A stretch of 64,000 nucleotides of DNA, from positions 806,001 to 870,000 of the forward strand of contig JAADJZ010000013.1 of the NCBI GenBank assembly GCA_011032825.1, given 5' to 3'. The translations under genes were made by a program, and so were the position numbers. Below the pieces are notes generated by a model, which was not told where the DNA came from, made no database searches, and saw only the letters and a list, made by a program, of their open reading frames with translations. Below are positions 44,123 to 57,722 of the stretch, one piece after another (within the stretch, counting starts at the first letter, position 1; every line of letters begins with the position of its first letter). This stretch comes from Massariosphaeria phaeospora. Lineage: Eukaryota > Ascomycota > Dothideomycetes > Pleosporales.

Positions 44123-44306
44123 GTGTGGGTACAGTCAGGTGCCGGGGCCTAGGCCTGGAAATTTTCCACGAATCACAGCTACGCCGAGCCTCACCGAATC
44201 GGACCTTCTCCGTTGCGCCGACGTCAAGCACTTCCCTTCAACAATGCAACTTTGAAAATTCCATCCTGGTCTGAGTTGTCTCTTCGATTGTAGAGGCAGA
44301 CACATC

Positions 44307-46090
<1,784 letters not shown>

Positions 46091-46738
46091 ATGAATCGAA
46101 GTATCCTTGGATATTTATCATGCTCAGGGAGGAATGGCTCCTGGACACAACTAAAATAGACAAGGCAGGAAGGAAACTTGTTGCAGTGTAGAATGCAGTG
46201 AAAACAAAAGTATTGTGTATTGTCCTGTCGTGTTGTTCCGCTCGTGCGAACCTCCAAGAAGGCCAGCAGCAGGGTCTATTTACATGACGTATCTATGATA
46301 CAGCTGAAGTAAGAGGTACTTGATAAGTGAGGAAGGAGCACCAGAACACCATTACGTGATCTGCTTCTCCTCATAACCGCAACAAAACTACCACAGATAA
46401 CTCAACTTGCGTGAAGATATAGTGGCTCCGGACCGCATAGGAAACGCGCAGCACTTACTATGATAATTACTCTGTTGTCTAGTGGCAAATCTATCTTCCG
46501 GATACCAATGCCAATAGATGAGAGAAGACATTTCTGGAGAGTTCCTTCGTTAGCTAAAATGCATGTGTAGGTAGCGTACCCGTATGCAACCCCCGTCAAA
46601 GAATTTTCTGCCTCATATGGTTTTCATACACTTCCACGACTTCAGGCATGGTTAGAGGACAGCACTGAGAAGAGAGCAATAATGGCATGCTGCCGGGCGA
46701 GGCCCGTGTGTGTATTTTTACATCCCATCTTTCTTATC

Positions 46739-47430
46739 TCATTCCACTACCTTCAAGAACCCCACCCAATCCCGATCGTCCAGGACTGGAAAATCTTGTC
46801 GCTTTCTCAATGTCCCCCTTGCGGTTTTGGTCATAGTAGCATCCGCCAGCCTGAGTAAATAGTACTCGCCGACAACTCCGCCCCAGTTGTATTTGAAGTT
46901 CCAGGTCGTCGAGTTTCCCGCGCCAAGGAAGACACCAGCCTGCTTCTGACCATTGATGTAATGCGCATATGGTTGCACGGGAACGGCAGGCGAGATGTTC
47001 CAGCTGAAAGACGACTGCCAGTTCTCTTCGCTCGCAATGGAGAGATCAACCCAGTCGGGCAACGAGGCTTGCAGCGTGCTGTTTGCGCAGCGAAGAGTTA
47101 TATTGGCGACATTTGGGGAGCCTTTTGGCAAAGTCACCTAGGTAAACGTTAAGACATGTGCGATATGGGGAAGTGAAGATTTACAAATCCCCAGCGGTTC
47201 ACCCCATCGTCCGTGAAAGACTCGGCGCTGATTTTGAGGCCGTCAATGGAGCTTCCGGTCGAGTCCGCCACGACTGTCCATGGGCCGGCCTGCCCGGTCG
47301 TGTTGCTGTACCCGGGATATGCACTGCAGCCATTCGAAAGTGGGGACACTGTTACCTTTGGGATGGCGAGGACAGCGCTGGGTATGAAGTGGGCGAGCAC
47401 GACGAGCGTTGCGCTTATGGAGGTATGCAT
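46739..47430 (-). CDS. Secreted protein of unknown function
   Basis: The start at 47430 gives a signal peptide (MHTSISATLVVLAHFIPSAVLA). Two exons join at ...NRWGF|VTLPKGSPN through a ~50-bp intron. The mature part has several N-glycosylation sites (NTT, NIT, NST), SLPDWVDLSIASEENW and a C-terminal LLRLADATMTKTARGTL, ending VLDDRDWVGFLKVVE. About 213 aa with two or three cysteines. No known domain is visible. The position next to the arabinofuranosidase gene may be chance. Confidence 0.65.
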
Positions 47431-48003
47431 TGTGCTGGATTCGACTGAAACACAGAGCTTGGGGCGGAGACAGATAAGTTGTTTTCTGAGATGGTCATTG
47501 TGCAATTGCCGATAGCATCCTGGTCTTCTTTCATCTCGATATCTGAACTGAGTGGCTGGCTGATATTGCGCACATGGCTCCACACCTTGTCTTCGGGAAC
47601 TCGTACGTAGTTCTAGAGTGACAGGTCATTCACCATACATGCATCTCTTAGCCAGAAGTCTTATGTTATGCAGTGACATCGATGTTGTGCATGCCATTAG
47701 AGTCTTTCTCTTGACGTGCGGCGGGTGGGGCAATGGCATATATAGAGAAGTGTCCTGTCTAGCCATGGTAAAGCTCTGGAACCGCTTGCCGCTGGAACTT
47801 TCTCATGAAGAGTGTAGTGGTTCGTGATAGAAATTCGTGGTATAGGCAGAGGCGAGTCATGAAACGCTACCCGTGGACTACCGGTACCGGTACTGGGTCG
47901 CACGTGACGTGCTACCCCGCACGCCCCCGCCGCGCTTACGCCCCCACTCCCCATTCCACACCACCTGCAAATCTGCACCTGTCAGTCCCAAGGTTACACA
48001 AAC

Positions 48004-48948
48004 ATGGCGAGCTTCGAGAACAAAATCGTTATCGTCACCGGCTGCAGCAGCGGCATTGGCCTTGCGACGGCGCTCCTGTTCCTGAACCGCCAGGCCCGCG
48101 TCTTCGGCATCGACGTCGCCCCGTTCAAGCATGAGCTTGCCGAGGGACAGCGCGAGGCTCTAGCCTTCCACCAGGCCAATCTCACCGAGGGCAAGGCTTG
48201 TGACGACGCCGTCGCCGCGTGCCAGGCCAAATTCGGCCCCAAGATCGATGTGCTCGTCAACTGCGCCGGTATCATGGACGGCTTCAGCAGCGCCGACACG
48301 GTACAGGACGCTGAACTGGAGCGGGTGCTCGCCATCAACTTGACCGTCCCCATCAAGCTGATGAGAGCTGTCCTGCCGTCGATGAAGGAGCAGAAGGCTG
48401 GAGCAATCGTCAACGTCTGCAGTCGGGCTGCCGTCAGCGGAGGCACCGCCGGCCTTGCATACACGGCAAGCAAGCATGGACTAGTACGTCCCCATAGCCC
48501 GTCTCTAATGTGACATGTACTGACCACCTGATAGGCGGGCGCGACGAAGAACGTTGCGTGGCGCTTCCACAACGACCACATCCGATGCAATGCAGTTCTC
48601 CCAGGCGGTGAACTCCTCCCCAGATCCTGGCGTACCGTTCCAGTCAGCTAACGACCGCAGCCGTGGTTACCAACATCTCCTCGTCGATGCAAATGGATGG
48701 CTTTGACCCTGCCGGATACGCCATGTTCGCGTAAGTTTGCGAAGATATACCTCGATACCACCGCTTCATGAACTGACCTCATCAGTCCCGTCTTCGGACT
48801 CCACACGGACAAGGATGAAGTAGGACAGCCAGTGCCGCCCATTGGCGCAGACGACGTTGCCCGAGCGATTTCTTTCCTCGCCTCCGACGAGTCGAAGCTG
48901 ATCAACGGCGTCTTGCTTCCCGTCGACAACGCGTGGTCTGCGACCTAG
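48004..48948 (+). CDS. Classical short-chain dehydrogenase/reductase
   Basis: Four exons; junctions ...[14 protein letters not shown], ...AVLPG|AVVTNIS and ...[12 protein letters not shown] stay in frame. The NAD(P) motif is [15 protein letters not shown] (TGxxxGxG), the second is NCAGIMDGF, and the catalytic set is [11 protein letters not shown] with YTASK (Tyr-x-x-x-Lys). The acidic residue after the second strand (FGIDVAPF) suggests preference for NAD. The end [20 protein letters not shown] is the normal SDR C-terminus. About 258 aa, cytosolic, substrate unknown. Confidence 0.85.
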
Positions 48949-49204
48949 ACACGTGCAGGCCCAGGGCGAAGCGCTTCTAGAAATTCCTGCCATACGGTTC
49001 TCTGAAAGGCTCTGAAGGCTTACACTAGCATGGCCTCACCATCAGATTGAGATACTAAGTGCTCATCACCATTCATGTTCTCTGTCCAAGCAAATCTGTC
49101 TCCGTGACTTTCCAAAGACCCCTCATTCGACTTCCTACAACGGTCGCCGTTGATACTTTTTCCAATCACATTCCAGTCCTCACCGTATCTAGTTGAATAC
49201 CCAT

Positions 49205-50588
49205 CTATCCGTCCAGCTTCGTCGACAGCTTGAGCACAAGCGCATCCAGTTCGCGCCGATCCGGAGGATGCCCAGGGCAAACAGGAAACTCCCGTCTAGA
49301 ACTCAAATGCGACGACTCGCCTTCTTGGGCGTATGAGAGATGATCTGGACTCAAGTAGGAGAGCGAGGGACAGTTTTCCGAGATGTGCGAGAAGACTTGG
49401 GCCCAGCTGCCAGACAGCAAATCGACCTCGTTGAACCGGAGTGAGAACAGAGGTGACTTTGTCTCGGGATGAGGCGAGACCAGTCCGATCAAGACGTCAC
49501 TGTTGATGCGTACACGGCGGAGGTATAACGTCTTCAATCCTTTGCCGAGTGCAGGTTTCCAGTTCAGCAGATTGCCTTCAAAGTGATGCGTTGCCGCTAG
49601 GCCCAGAGATTCCAGATTGCAGCACCGTCCAATTAGCGTGCAAATATGCGCAGCATATTCTGCATTCGGATACCGCTGCTGCAAGTTTGAGAGAGGTACC
49701 CTTGCATCGCTCATCTCATAAGGATCGCCTCGATAATCACACCAGGTCTTATACATGCGGCACCCGCCCTGGCCTGTAGCGTCGGTGTATTCGAGATACA
49801 GATGTTGAAGCTGCAAGCACATCTCGTCCGAGAGTGCTTCTGACAGTACCGCAAAGTCGTACGCGCAGGGCAAAGAGAGGCGCAGATCAGTAAGGAACTC
49901 GAACTTCGCAGCGCTGAACACTGAAACAAGACTACTCCTTAGCCTATCGACCACGTCGAGATCAAGATCCAGTTGGTCACTCCACTCCGTGCCGCTATTG
50001 AGGTAGCGTGGTGCTGTCACCATCAAGCACTCGAGGTTAGGCAACTTGGAGATGGCGCTGGGGTGTCCGCGAATGAACTCGAGGAGAGCGTCTGCAGTCG
50101 TCTGCTTGGCCAGTCCGGGTCCGGCTTTTGCAAACAAACGCTTCGATTCGGGGTCCGACTCGCAGAAATCAACGCGCAGTCTTTTGATCGCATGGGCCAT
50201 GAACGGCGTGATGTTGCTCGCTGCGAAGGAGTGGGTAGCCTTCGTTTGGAAAGCACTGGACCGCACAACACAGTCTCCGAACATCAGCTTTGTTGCTGAG
50301 CGGTAGAAGCTTCGGGATACCAGGCGCACGCTGCGCAAGTCCGCGTTGGCGTGCAGTGCGTAGTCGCGGAAGACGCGCCGGGCGTGGTCGTATTGTGCGG
50401 CACAGTAGGGCTTTTTGGTGGCGCCGTTTCTGTCGGGTGTCCAGCCAGAGGCTCCGGTGTACGGCTCTTTGAAGTGGGAAAAGATCTGACGGTATGGTTA
50501 GCTTGTTGCTGTGAGGTGTGAGAGGTGCGGGGTGGACCTCGTCGTACAGCTCTTGGGGGAGCTTTTGGATAGGGGCTAGGTCTGGCAT
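49205..50588 (-). CDS. F-box-like protein
   Basis: Exon 1 (from 50588) encodes MPDLAPIQKLPQELYDEV, the first helix of an F-box. A short GT-AG intron leads to IFSHFKEPYTG... and RSVRLVSRSFYRSATKLMFG, the second half. The rest (to 49205) has leucine-rich segments (LECLMVTAPRYL, LTDLRLSLPC, LQHLYLEYTD, LESLGLAATHHF, LKTLYLRRVRI) and ends LVLKLSTKLDG. About 440 aa, probably an SCF adaptor. It is not closely similar to the F-box protein at 32.4 kb. Confidence 0.7.
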
Positions 50589-51138
50589 GGTGGCGGTTGA
50601 GGGTTCTGAATTTTGAAGCCATGTTAGGCGGCGGTCGAAGGTCAATAAGTAATGGAGGTCCTTGTGTGGCTGTGGAGTAGAGAAAAGTCTTGGTTGCATC
50701 TAATGGGATGTCCACTGTCTGCCTTGCGCTAGCTCACATTTCGCAGCACCACAGCCACACTACGAGTACAGCCACACCATATCACAATCTCGCACGACCA
50801 AATCGAAAAAAACCCATTCAGATCACCGAGTGATAGAAATTGATAACTGGTATTCGACTTAGCATCAAATTTTCTACGGATCCTCAGACACCATAACTGG
50901 AAGACGACACTCCCACACGTCCACTGATGAAAATATTTCACGTGACCTTGAGACTAGCCATGTCAGAAGATCCACCCCATGTCAGAAAGTTACCAATCAA
51001 CAAAGGCTCGCGGTTATCGAAGTGCGAAATGAAGGTATAAGACAGCCTTCCTTTTCCGCATGCTGTCGAAGAACCTCTCACTTCTACACTGCCTTCCAAA
51101 CTTCTTCCCTCCTTGTCGAATAGTCAAGCACCAACACC

Positions 51139-52059
51139 ATGTCCGGCAAGACATACCTGATCACGGGCGCCAACCGCGGTACGCATACCACTCTCCCGCT
51201 CAGTGTGTATATCATACATCTAACTCGGTGGACCAGGCATCGGCCGCGGCATGTTCGACCACTACGTCGCCCAATCCCACAACACCATCATCGCCTGCGT
51301 GCGCAACATCGACGCCGCAACCCCCCTCCTCGCCGTCCCCACAGGCGCCAACACGAAGATCGTCCTCGCGAAAATCGACTCCTCCTCGCGCACCGACCCC
51401 TACGACGCCATCAAGCACATCCAGGCCCAGGGCATCGAGCACATCGACGTAGTCATCTCCAGCGCCGGCATCGTCAAGCTGAACACCGTCGAGGACGTGC
51501 CGCTCGCCGAGTTCGAAGACATACTGATGGTGAATGCGATTTCGGTGATGCTGCTGTACAAGGCGGTATTGCCGCTGCTGCGTAGGGCGGCGCGGCCGGC
51601 GCGGTTTGCGTTTGTGAGTGCGGCGAGTGGGAGTTTGGCGAAGATGCAGGAGTATCCGTATCCGAATATCAGCTATACGGCGTCGAAGGTTCTTGCCAAT
51701 TCGATGGTGGTCAAGATGGGCATGGAGAATGAGTGGTTGATTACGCTGTGCATTCATCCTGGGTGAGTTTCTCTCAATACGTCGGTTGTGGATCTTGAGG
51801 ATGGGGTGGCTGACAGGAAGGGCATAGACTTGTTGCGACGGATATGGGTGACGTGGCGGTGAAGGCGTTTGGGCTGGAAAAAGCTGATTTTACGCTTGAA
51901 GAGAGTAGCAAGAATACGGCGAATATTGTAAGTCGCTGGATGTGATGGAACGTGGGGAGTGTGTAGGTTGACAGTGTGTACAGATTGATAAGGCGACTAA
52001 GGAGGAGCATTCGGAGAAATTCTTCAATGAGACGATCGACAAGATCCATCCTTGGTAAA
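51139..52059 (+). CDS. Short-chain dehydrogenase, norsolorinic acid ketoreductase-like group
   Basis: Exons 51139-51178, 51237-51762, 51829-51926 and 51983-52059, all in frame. The N-terminus is MSGKTYLITGANRGIGRGM (TGxxxGIG, with the first intron cutting the motif). Then come VISSAGIVKLN, FAFVSAASGSLAKM, YTASK, and CIHPGLVATDMG. The product of about 246 aa resembles the many fungal SDRs named after the aflatoxin ketoreductase. No biosynthetic backbone enzyme is nearby, so a role in secondary metabolism is not supported here. Confidence 0.85.
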
Positions 52060-52354
52060 GATGGCGTGCATTACCTCTCACACAACATGTGCTACTGTAT
52101 CACTGTACTGCCCATCTTCAGATGTTCCAGTCCGCCGACATTCCCTCAATGTTGCGGGTTCTCGCAAGTTGATGCGACATGGTGTTTTTAGTTCGATTAT
52201 CCACCTATACACTCGATACAGTATGCAAAGCTTCACAGGAGCTGTGCAGCAGGCATTCCCCAACGTGCGCTGTGTGACATTCGGACCTCAGAGCCGAACG
52301 GCTGGAGCCATGGTTCGTCTGCGGGGCGGGGTGGGGTAAAACCGCGAGGCCTCG

Positions 52355-53146
52355 TCAGTCCACTCGGTCAACCGAACGTCTATTTCTCCGCAGGCTTTCC
52401 CCGAAGGCAGTTCTTCCAATTTTTGCTCTTCGAAGTTGCGCGACCTTGGGTCTGCATCTGCTGCTTTGAAGCCTTACTCTGGCCTCTTTTTCACGGTCGA
52501 ATTTTCTAGTCTTCTGGCAAGAGTACTTCGCATTTTCGCCCTCAACGTCAACGAATCGATACTCGTTACTTTTGCACTTTGGCTTGTCGTTTTCGTTGAT
52601 TTCTTTACCGCATGTGACCTCGTCTTTGGTCTTTAGGCCCACGTCGGTCTTGTCACGGGATTGCGGGACTTTTCCCTGCTCGCAGAGTTTTTGGTCGTCT
52701 TGTAGACACTTCGGATTTGGACTGTTCTTGTCTTGTCCTCCCTCCGCAGGATCTAGTATCTCGCCGTCTTTGCATTTTCCCTTTTTGTCCTCGTCGTTGT
52801 TGTCATTCGAATCTGGGACACAGGTGAAAGGTTCCACAGGGTTTGGCTTCATTCCCAGAGGACATTTCTTGCATTCGCAGTCATTTGGATCACGATAAGA
52901 TCCTTTCCGGCATCGAAGTCTGGGGCACTTATCGCAGCTATCTTCCTCTTTCCAACCTTCTTCGTCCTCTTCACGGCGGTGGAGAGTTGCTGGGGTGTGT
53001 ATCCTCAGTGTGGAACTCAGATGTTGTAAATCGTGGAGGAGACTGTGATTTCCAGAGCATTTTATTGAAACTTCACGAGAGTCAGTGATAGGCACGGTGA
53101 GGGAGAGTCCGAGCAGTAAAAATATAGGAGGAGCAGACAACTTCAT
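52355..53146 (-). CDS. Secreted cysteine-rich, charged protein
   Basis: Single ORF of 263 aa. Signal peptide MKLSAPPIFLLLGLSLTVPI; a dibasic HRREED near residue 58 could be a processing site. The mature part has a dense cysteine stretch (CDKCPRLRCRKGSYRDPNDC, ECKKCPLGMKPN) like an EGF- or TNFR-type module, then a Lys/Asp-rich region with spaced cysteines. It ends in an Arg-rich tail (SLRRNRRSVDRVD). Function unknown. Confidence 0.65.
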   Translation of the reverse strand: MKLSAPPIFLLLGLSLTVPITDSREVSIKCSGNHSLLHDLQHLSSTLRIHTPATLHRREEDEEGWKEEDSCDKCPRLRCRKGSYRDPNDCECKKCPLGMKPNPVEPFTCVPDSNDNNDEDKKGKCKDGEILDPAEGGQDKNSPNPKCLQDDQKLCEQGKVPQSRDKTDVGLKTKDEVTCGKEINENDKPKCKSNEYRFVDVEGENAKYSCQKTRKFDREKEARVRLQSSRCRPKVAQLRRAKIGRTAFGESLRRNRRSVDRVD

Positions 53147-53884
53147 TTTGGAAAATAATCACATGAAGTAAGGGGAAGGATAATTTCAGTTAGTATATAT
53201 CTTGCTGTAAACACCCCTCTTTTGAAGCTACGTGTCATCATGTACCCTTCGTCATCAAGGCCAGATATCGCGCAGTGACGGTCACTCGTAAAATCTGACC
53301 ACATATTTCCAACAGACCAGCAAGCTGGCACTGCAGCTATTCCGAAACCAAGAGGCTTACTTTGGCTGCTCCCATAGGGTCGATCTCTGGCACAATACTC
53401 AGTCGCGGTCGTAGGATCTTACCCACAACGAATCCTTCCATGCCATATTGTTGCGTTTCATTCCTGACTAGGGTCTTGCGTGTACACGCCGTGCTCATGA
53501 CGTACAGTTGTCTTCAGTCCTATATGTGGCGTTGCGGTAGGGGGCCGGGTTATACGGCGTGTAGCAACACCGCCGCAATCCGTACAATAACATATGGCAC
53601 AGCTATCGGTGCTATGTGGTCTTCTTGTCGGGTAACGAAACATGAACTGACTCCTACTACTGATTAGGAATACGGAACACGTTTCTTCAAATGAGACATG
53701 CACTTGGCGTTCTAACAAAAGTGTATCGTAGAGATATAGCGCATTATCCTAGCGACTCATCTTCTAGTGTGGAATCTAATCCTCTTGCTGAACCAAGTTC
53801 CAAACCTTAGAACTTTCTCGTCTGTCAGGCGATCCCCTCTAAGCCATCAGTTTCCACAATATTTTTTTTTGGCCTCTAACGTAG

Positions 53885-53975
53885 GTCAAAACGCAAATCA
53901 AACCAACTTCGGGCTTCTTCTTTACGCTCAAATCGCAAACCAAATCAACTTCAGGCTTCTTCTTTACGCCCAGAT
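53885..53975 (+). repeat. Imperfect ~42-bp tandem duplication
   Basis: Two copies of a unit containing GGCTTCTTCTTTACGC lie side by side just before the small secreted gene, with a few substitutions. Confidence 0.55.
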
Positions 53976-53987
53976 CGTTTTCAATAT

Positions 53988-54336
53988 GCGACCCCAGACC
54001 TACTTCTACCTCTTCGCGGTAATCTTTCCGAAATCGATCACGGCGTACGAAATCTCCCTCTTCCCTTCGCTGCAATTCAGAAGCCAGAGACTTGCCAGTT
54101 TGGTTGTGCGCCCTGGAGATGGATGCAAGACGGACCATACCGGTGTGGCAAGTTCTGCCATGCTGAAATCGGAGGATACAAGCGCTGGAGTGTTCTACGT
54201 TGTCTTCTTTGAAGGCAATGACTGTAATCCGGACAAGATCATAGCGAGGGGGAACGATGGCTGCGTGAAAGCGTTATATGGCAGTTTTGAGGTGTGGAAT
54301 GTGTGTGAGGGGGATAAGACCGATTGTCTGAATTGA
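53988..54336 (+). CDS. Small secreted protein, five cysteines
   Basis: Taking the ATG at 53988 gives 115 aa with a signal-like start (MRPQTYFYLFAVIFPKSITA). The mature part has five cysteines (GDGCKTDH, NDCNPDK, DGCVKAL, NVCEGDK, DCLN). The ORF is open upstream, but that part is the tandem repeat and reads as low-quality protein, so the downstream start is preferred. No family recognised. Confidence 0.5.
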
Positions 54337-54636
54337 GTGTAGACGGAGAGTAGCGAATAGTGCACTTTCTTGAAATGAATGTACCTCTGCGACAATCTCA
54401 CCCACCCACAAACCCAACTGTTACCTGCGTCATACTAGAATTAAAAGATTTATGCGTGCTTCTGTAACGAGCTCCTTTTGTTCTTAGCGTTCTGGGGTGG
54501 TTGGTGTTATGAGTGTGTTATCAGAGATATGGTTCGTGAAGATTTTAGATGACTCTTACTAAAATTTACTCCTGCTTATTTCTGCTTGCTAAGTTTCTGC
54601 CACACACAAAACTTAATAAGCTATCCCAACCAACCA

Positions 54637-55564
54637 TTATGGTTGCATAACCAGCAGTCCCTCAACTTCAGGGCTCAACAAATGGGGAGCGAGGCGCTCA
54701 GCCCACTCCAGAGGCGTTCCCCAATGTGTGCCTTTCTTGTTAGGATCTGCTCCATTCTCAAGCAGAAACTTGCATATCTCGACATTCCCAAATCTGACCG
54801 CGTGGTGTAGAGGTGTTCCCAGTGGTCGATGTGGCACGATGAACTTACTACCTTCTCCGAAGCTCTCGATAGCATTGATGTCCATCCCTTTCCCGAGCAG
54901 GAACTTCAGGTTAGAGATGCGGAAACTGCTGTGTGAGCTCGCACAAGATGAGACCGCTGCATGTAAAGGATTGGCATTCTCCAGCCGGGCTCCGTGGTCG
55001 ATGAGAAGTTGCAGAAGTTCCGGAGTGCCGTTGCGTGCCGCGGAATCAAGTGGCGTAGTGCCCAGAGGAAACCCAATGACGGTGGTTTTGATGCGAACTT
55101 CCACCATGCACTCTGCATTTACGTCTGCGCCATTTGATATCAGAAACCTCACTAGCGAAATATTGCTGTTTTTCAGAGCTTGGCTGCACGTAGTAAGTTG
55201 CATTGCTCAAAATACACAAGGAAGATACATACTATAATGCAGTGCCGAAGGTCCTACTGTCATGATTCACGTTCCATTCACGGTCGATGAAGACTTTGAG
55301 GACTTGCACGTAGTGAGTGCTCTCTGCGCAATAGGCGGCATAGACTGCATGATCTGGATCAAGAGGGCAACCCGCAGCAAAGAGGTAAGAAAGTAATTCG
55401 GCATGGCCTTCGGTAGACGCGCTGTGTACAAGAACTTTCAAATCATCCTCTGTATTGTCTGAAAGCAGCATCAAACTTGGTAGACCTTCTTCTACCTCCT
55501 GCAGGTTGCCATTTCCGCAAGCTTCATAGACTTTTGAGAACAGTTGGTCGGAAGCCATGATCAA
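54637..55564 (-). CDS. Ankyrin-repeat protein
   Basis: Two exons joined at ...SRTFGTALY|QALKNSNISLV by a ~60-bp intron give about 295 aa. Ankyrin units are clear: GHAELLSYLFAAGCPLD, NSNISLVRFLISNGADVNAE, GTTPLDSAARNGTPELLQLL...HGARLENANPLHAAV, and GTPLHHAVRFGNVEICKFLL...NGADPNKKG. Starts are possible at MIM or the third residue. It is a protein-binding scaffold with no catalytic domain seen; partner unknown. Confidence 0.8.
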
Positions 55565-56427
55565 AGAAGGGGATTCTCAGAAGTATTTCGATGATAATCA
55601 GTAAGGATGTAGAGGTGAAGGTTTTGGCTGCGCACAGGGGAAGACGCGGACCCTGCAACTATGTGCGCGTAAGTCCGAATGAGGCACAGTGCTGCAGAAG
55701 AACTTGGTAGTCTACCATACTGGCTATCCAATCAGCAAACGCCACGATTACACACCCGGATCAAAAAAAACTGTGCCTTCATCTACATAGCCTCGTCGTC
55801 AAGAATTTTGCAGTCCAAACATAGAGAACCACAGAACTTACCAATACCATCCTCGAGACGAGGTTCATAGTTTGCCAATTGTCAGATCGAAGGCGGTGAT
55901 ATCATGAAGTCGTCATCTGAGCGCAACACTTGTTGGAAGGTCAGAATCCTATGTTACAGATTCTGTGCCTTATGTCGAGTACACGTCGGATGATATCTGA
56001 TCGAGCCCTAGGCTGTAGTCTACCAACGGTAAGGCGTTTTCGAAATGACCAAAGTATCGGAAACATCTACAGACATAAGACCCAAACTGTGGAGATCGTG
56101 AGGCACAATCATCCATGCCCCTTCCTATCTTACATTTAACTAACCAGCGATCAAACTCAAAGGATGCGGTCATGCTTTGCCCATAAGCCGCGGTTCCCCA
56201 TGTATGAGATAGACGTCTAACATCACGAGTCACTGGCACAAATGGACCCCCGAGAGGCCCCGGTGCACACTTCCAGCCCCTGTTCTCGAGTTGGACTTAT
56301 AGTCTTGACACGTGTAGATCTCCTGAAAAAACATCAACTTACTAGAACGCGATATGTCATTACTTAAGTAGATGGATCTCTTTTCAATGTCCTCAATCAC
56401 TGATTCTCGTTGTACGAAGCCTCCATT
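55565..56427. other. Intergenic region, no gene recognised
   Basis: About 0.9 kb between divergent genes; it must hold both promoters. ORFs here are short and unlike protein. Confidence 0.4.
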
Positions 56428-57390
56428 ATGCTTGTCAAGCGAGCTTCGTTGCAATATATTGCAACTATCCTAGCGGTGCTGCTACTGACTTGCTCAAAGA
56501 TCCTTTTTTACAGTCCGAGGTAATTATTCCAATTCTTGTTATAGAGTTCCTCGATAGATGTTAATCAAATGCAGTGATCCCGTCCGAGACTCATCGAGTA
56601 CTACTGAAGCGAATGTCACTTCGTCCCTGCAACGGCGCGCTCTCGCGGAGCTCAGCACACAGAATGAAATCAATTGTCATATCCGTCGGAAGCTTAATGC
56701 TTTTAGATTGCACCATATTATCAATTTCTGTCCTAGTGAATCTTGGCCTACGGCGGTGTACACGGAGCTGGGTGATAGCGCGATCAATATTGGTAGTGAG
56801 TGTCCACCCATGGAGTACCCCCAATCCCGATTCTAGCTTACCATGTTTCCGCAGCTTCATTTCTTGATAGATTGACAACTGGGCTTCGAGGCTGTACCGT
56901 GGTCGTGGCCGTTAGTGCATATGCACTCTGGATGGCTCACTTTTGGGAGGTTCCTGGCTTTGCTATACAGCACAACCCGGACGAGGAAGCCCAACACACT
57001 CAGATATCTTTCCAAGAAGACGTTCTTCACTACATAAAGAATGGCGTATCGACCATTCTCGAAGACGGTGAAACGCCCTTAGCTGGACCGCGTCTTGGAG
57101 ACCACCAAGAGCAATTGCAAGATGCAGACGTCTTCATCTTCTCGGTAGCAGAGGTAGCCACACCGAACGACCTGACATATGAGGACGAAATCGAGCAAAC
57201 GAGAGAAGCTCTTGATGAGGCGATAGGTAAAGGAAAAGCGGATTTCCACATACGCCCCTATGTTCGACCGGCAAACGATGCGGACGTTTTGCCCATCCTC
57301 TTGGAATACGATCCCGAGCCTAGAATGGTAAGATTGTTGTTGTACAATCACGATATCCTGTTTGAGAGTTATCCGGAATTGTACGACTAA
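56428..57390 (+). CDS. Membrane-anchored or secreted protein with a fungal GLxGCT...HFWE domain
   Basis: Exons 56428-56519, 56575-56792 and 56855-57390 add to exactly 282 codons. The N-terminus (MLVKRASLQYIATILAVLLL) is a signal peptide or anchor. The third exon has the block LTTGLRGCTVVVAVS followed by LWMAHFWEVPGF, then an acidic helical region and DVLPILLEYDPEPRMVRLLL. I recall this block as the C-terminal domain of many secreted fungal proteins, some beside chitinase-like genes; its function is unknown to me. Exons 1 and 2 are inferred from splice signals and phase alone. Confidence 0.55.
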
Positions 57391-57722
57391 GATTAGAATC
57401 AAACTAGTATGCGCTGATTTGTGTTGTCTGAATATGAATTGGCTGCGTTGCAATTTTCAACGTCTTTTATCCAGATACGCTGCTCAAAATAGGGTAGTAT
57501 AGAAGATACCAGTGTTCGGGCTTATCGTATATATCAAAGTCGCCTCGACGTTAGTTGCTGTTCGGTGATGTATCCTCGTACCACCAAGCGTGGTCAGGTA
57601 TAACTCCCTATATAAGTACTAACGGTTACCCCTGAATATTCGCCCTGTAAACGGACTTTGTTTTGGTGACATAGTAGCATTTCTAGTGTAGCATATATAA
57701 CTAGGTGCCTCGGGATTATCAA
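57391..57722. other. Intergenic region, nothing recognised
   Basis: About 0.3 kb between convergent 3' ends. Confidence 0.35.

Noticed and set aside
51139..52059. Part of a mycotoxin gene cluster
   Set aside because: The ketoreductase-like SDR name is generic; no polyketide or peptide synthase, regulator or transporter set surrounds it.
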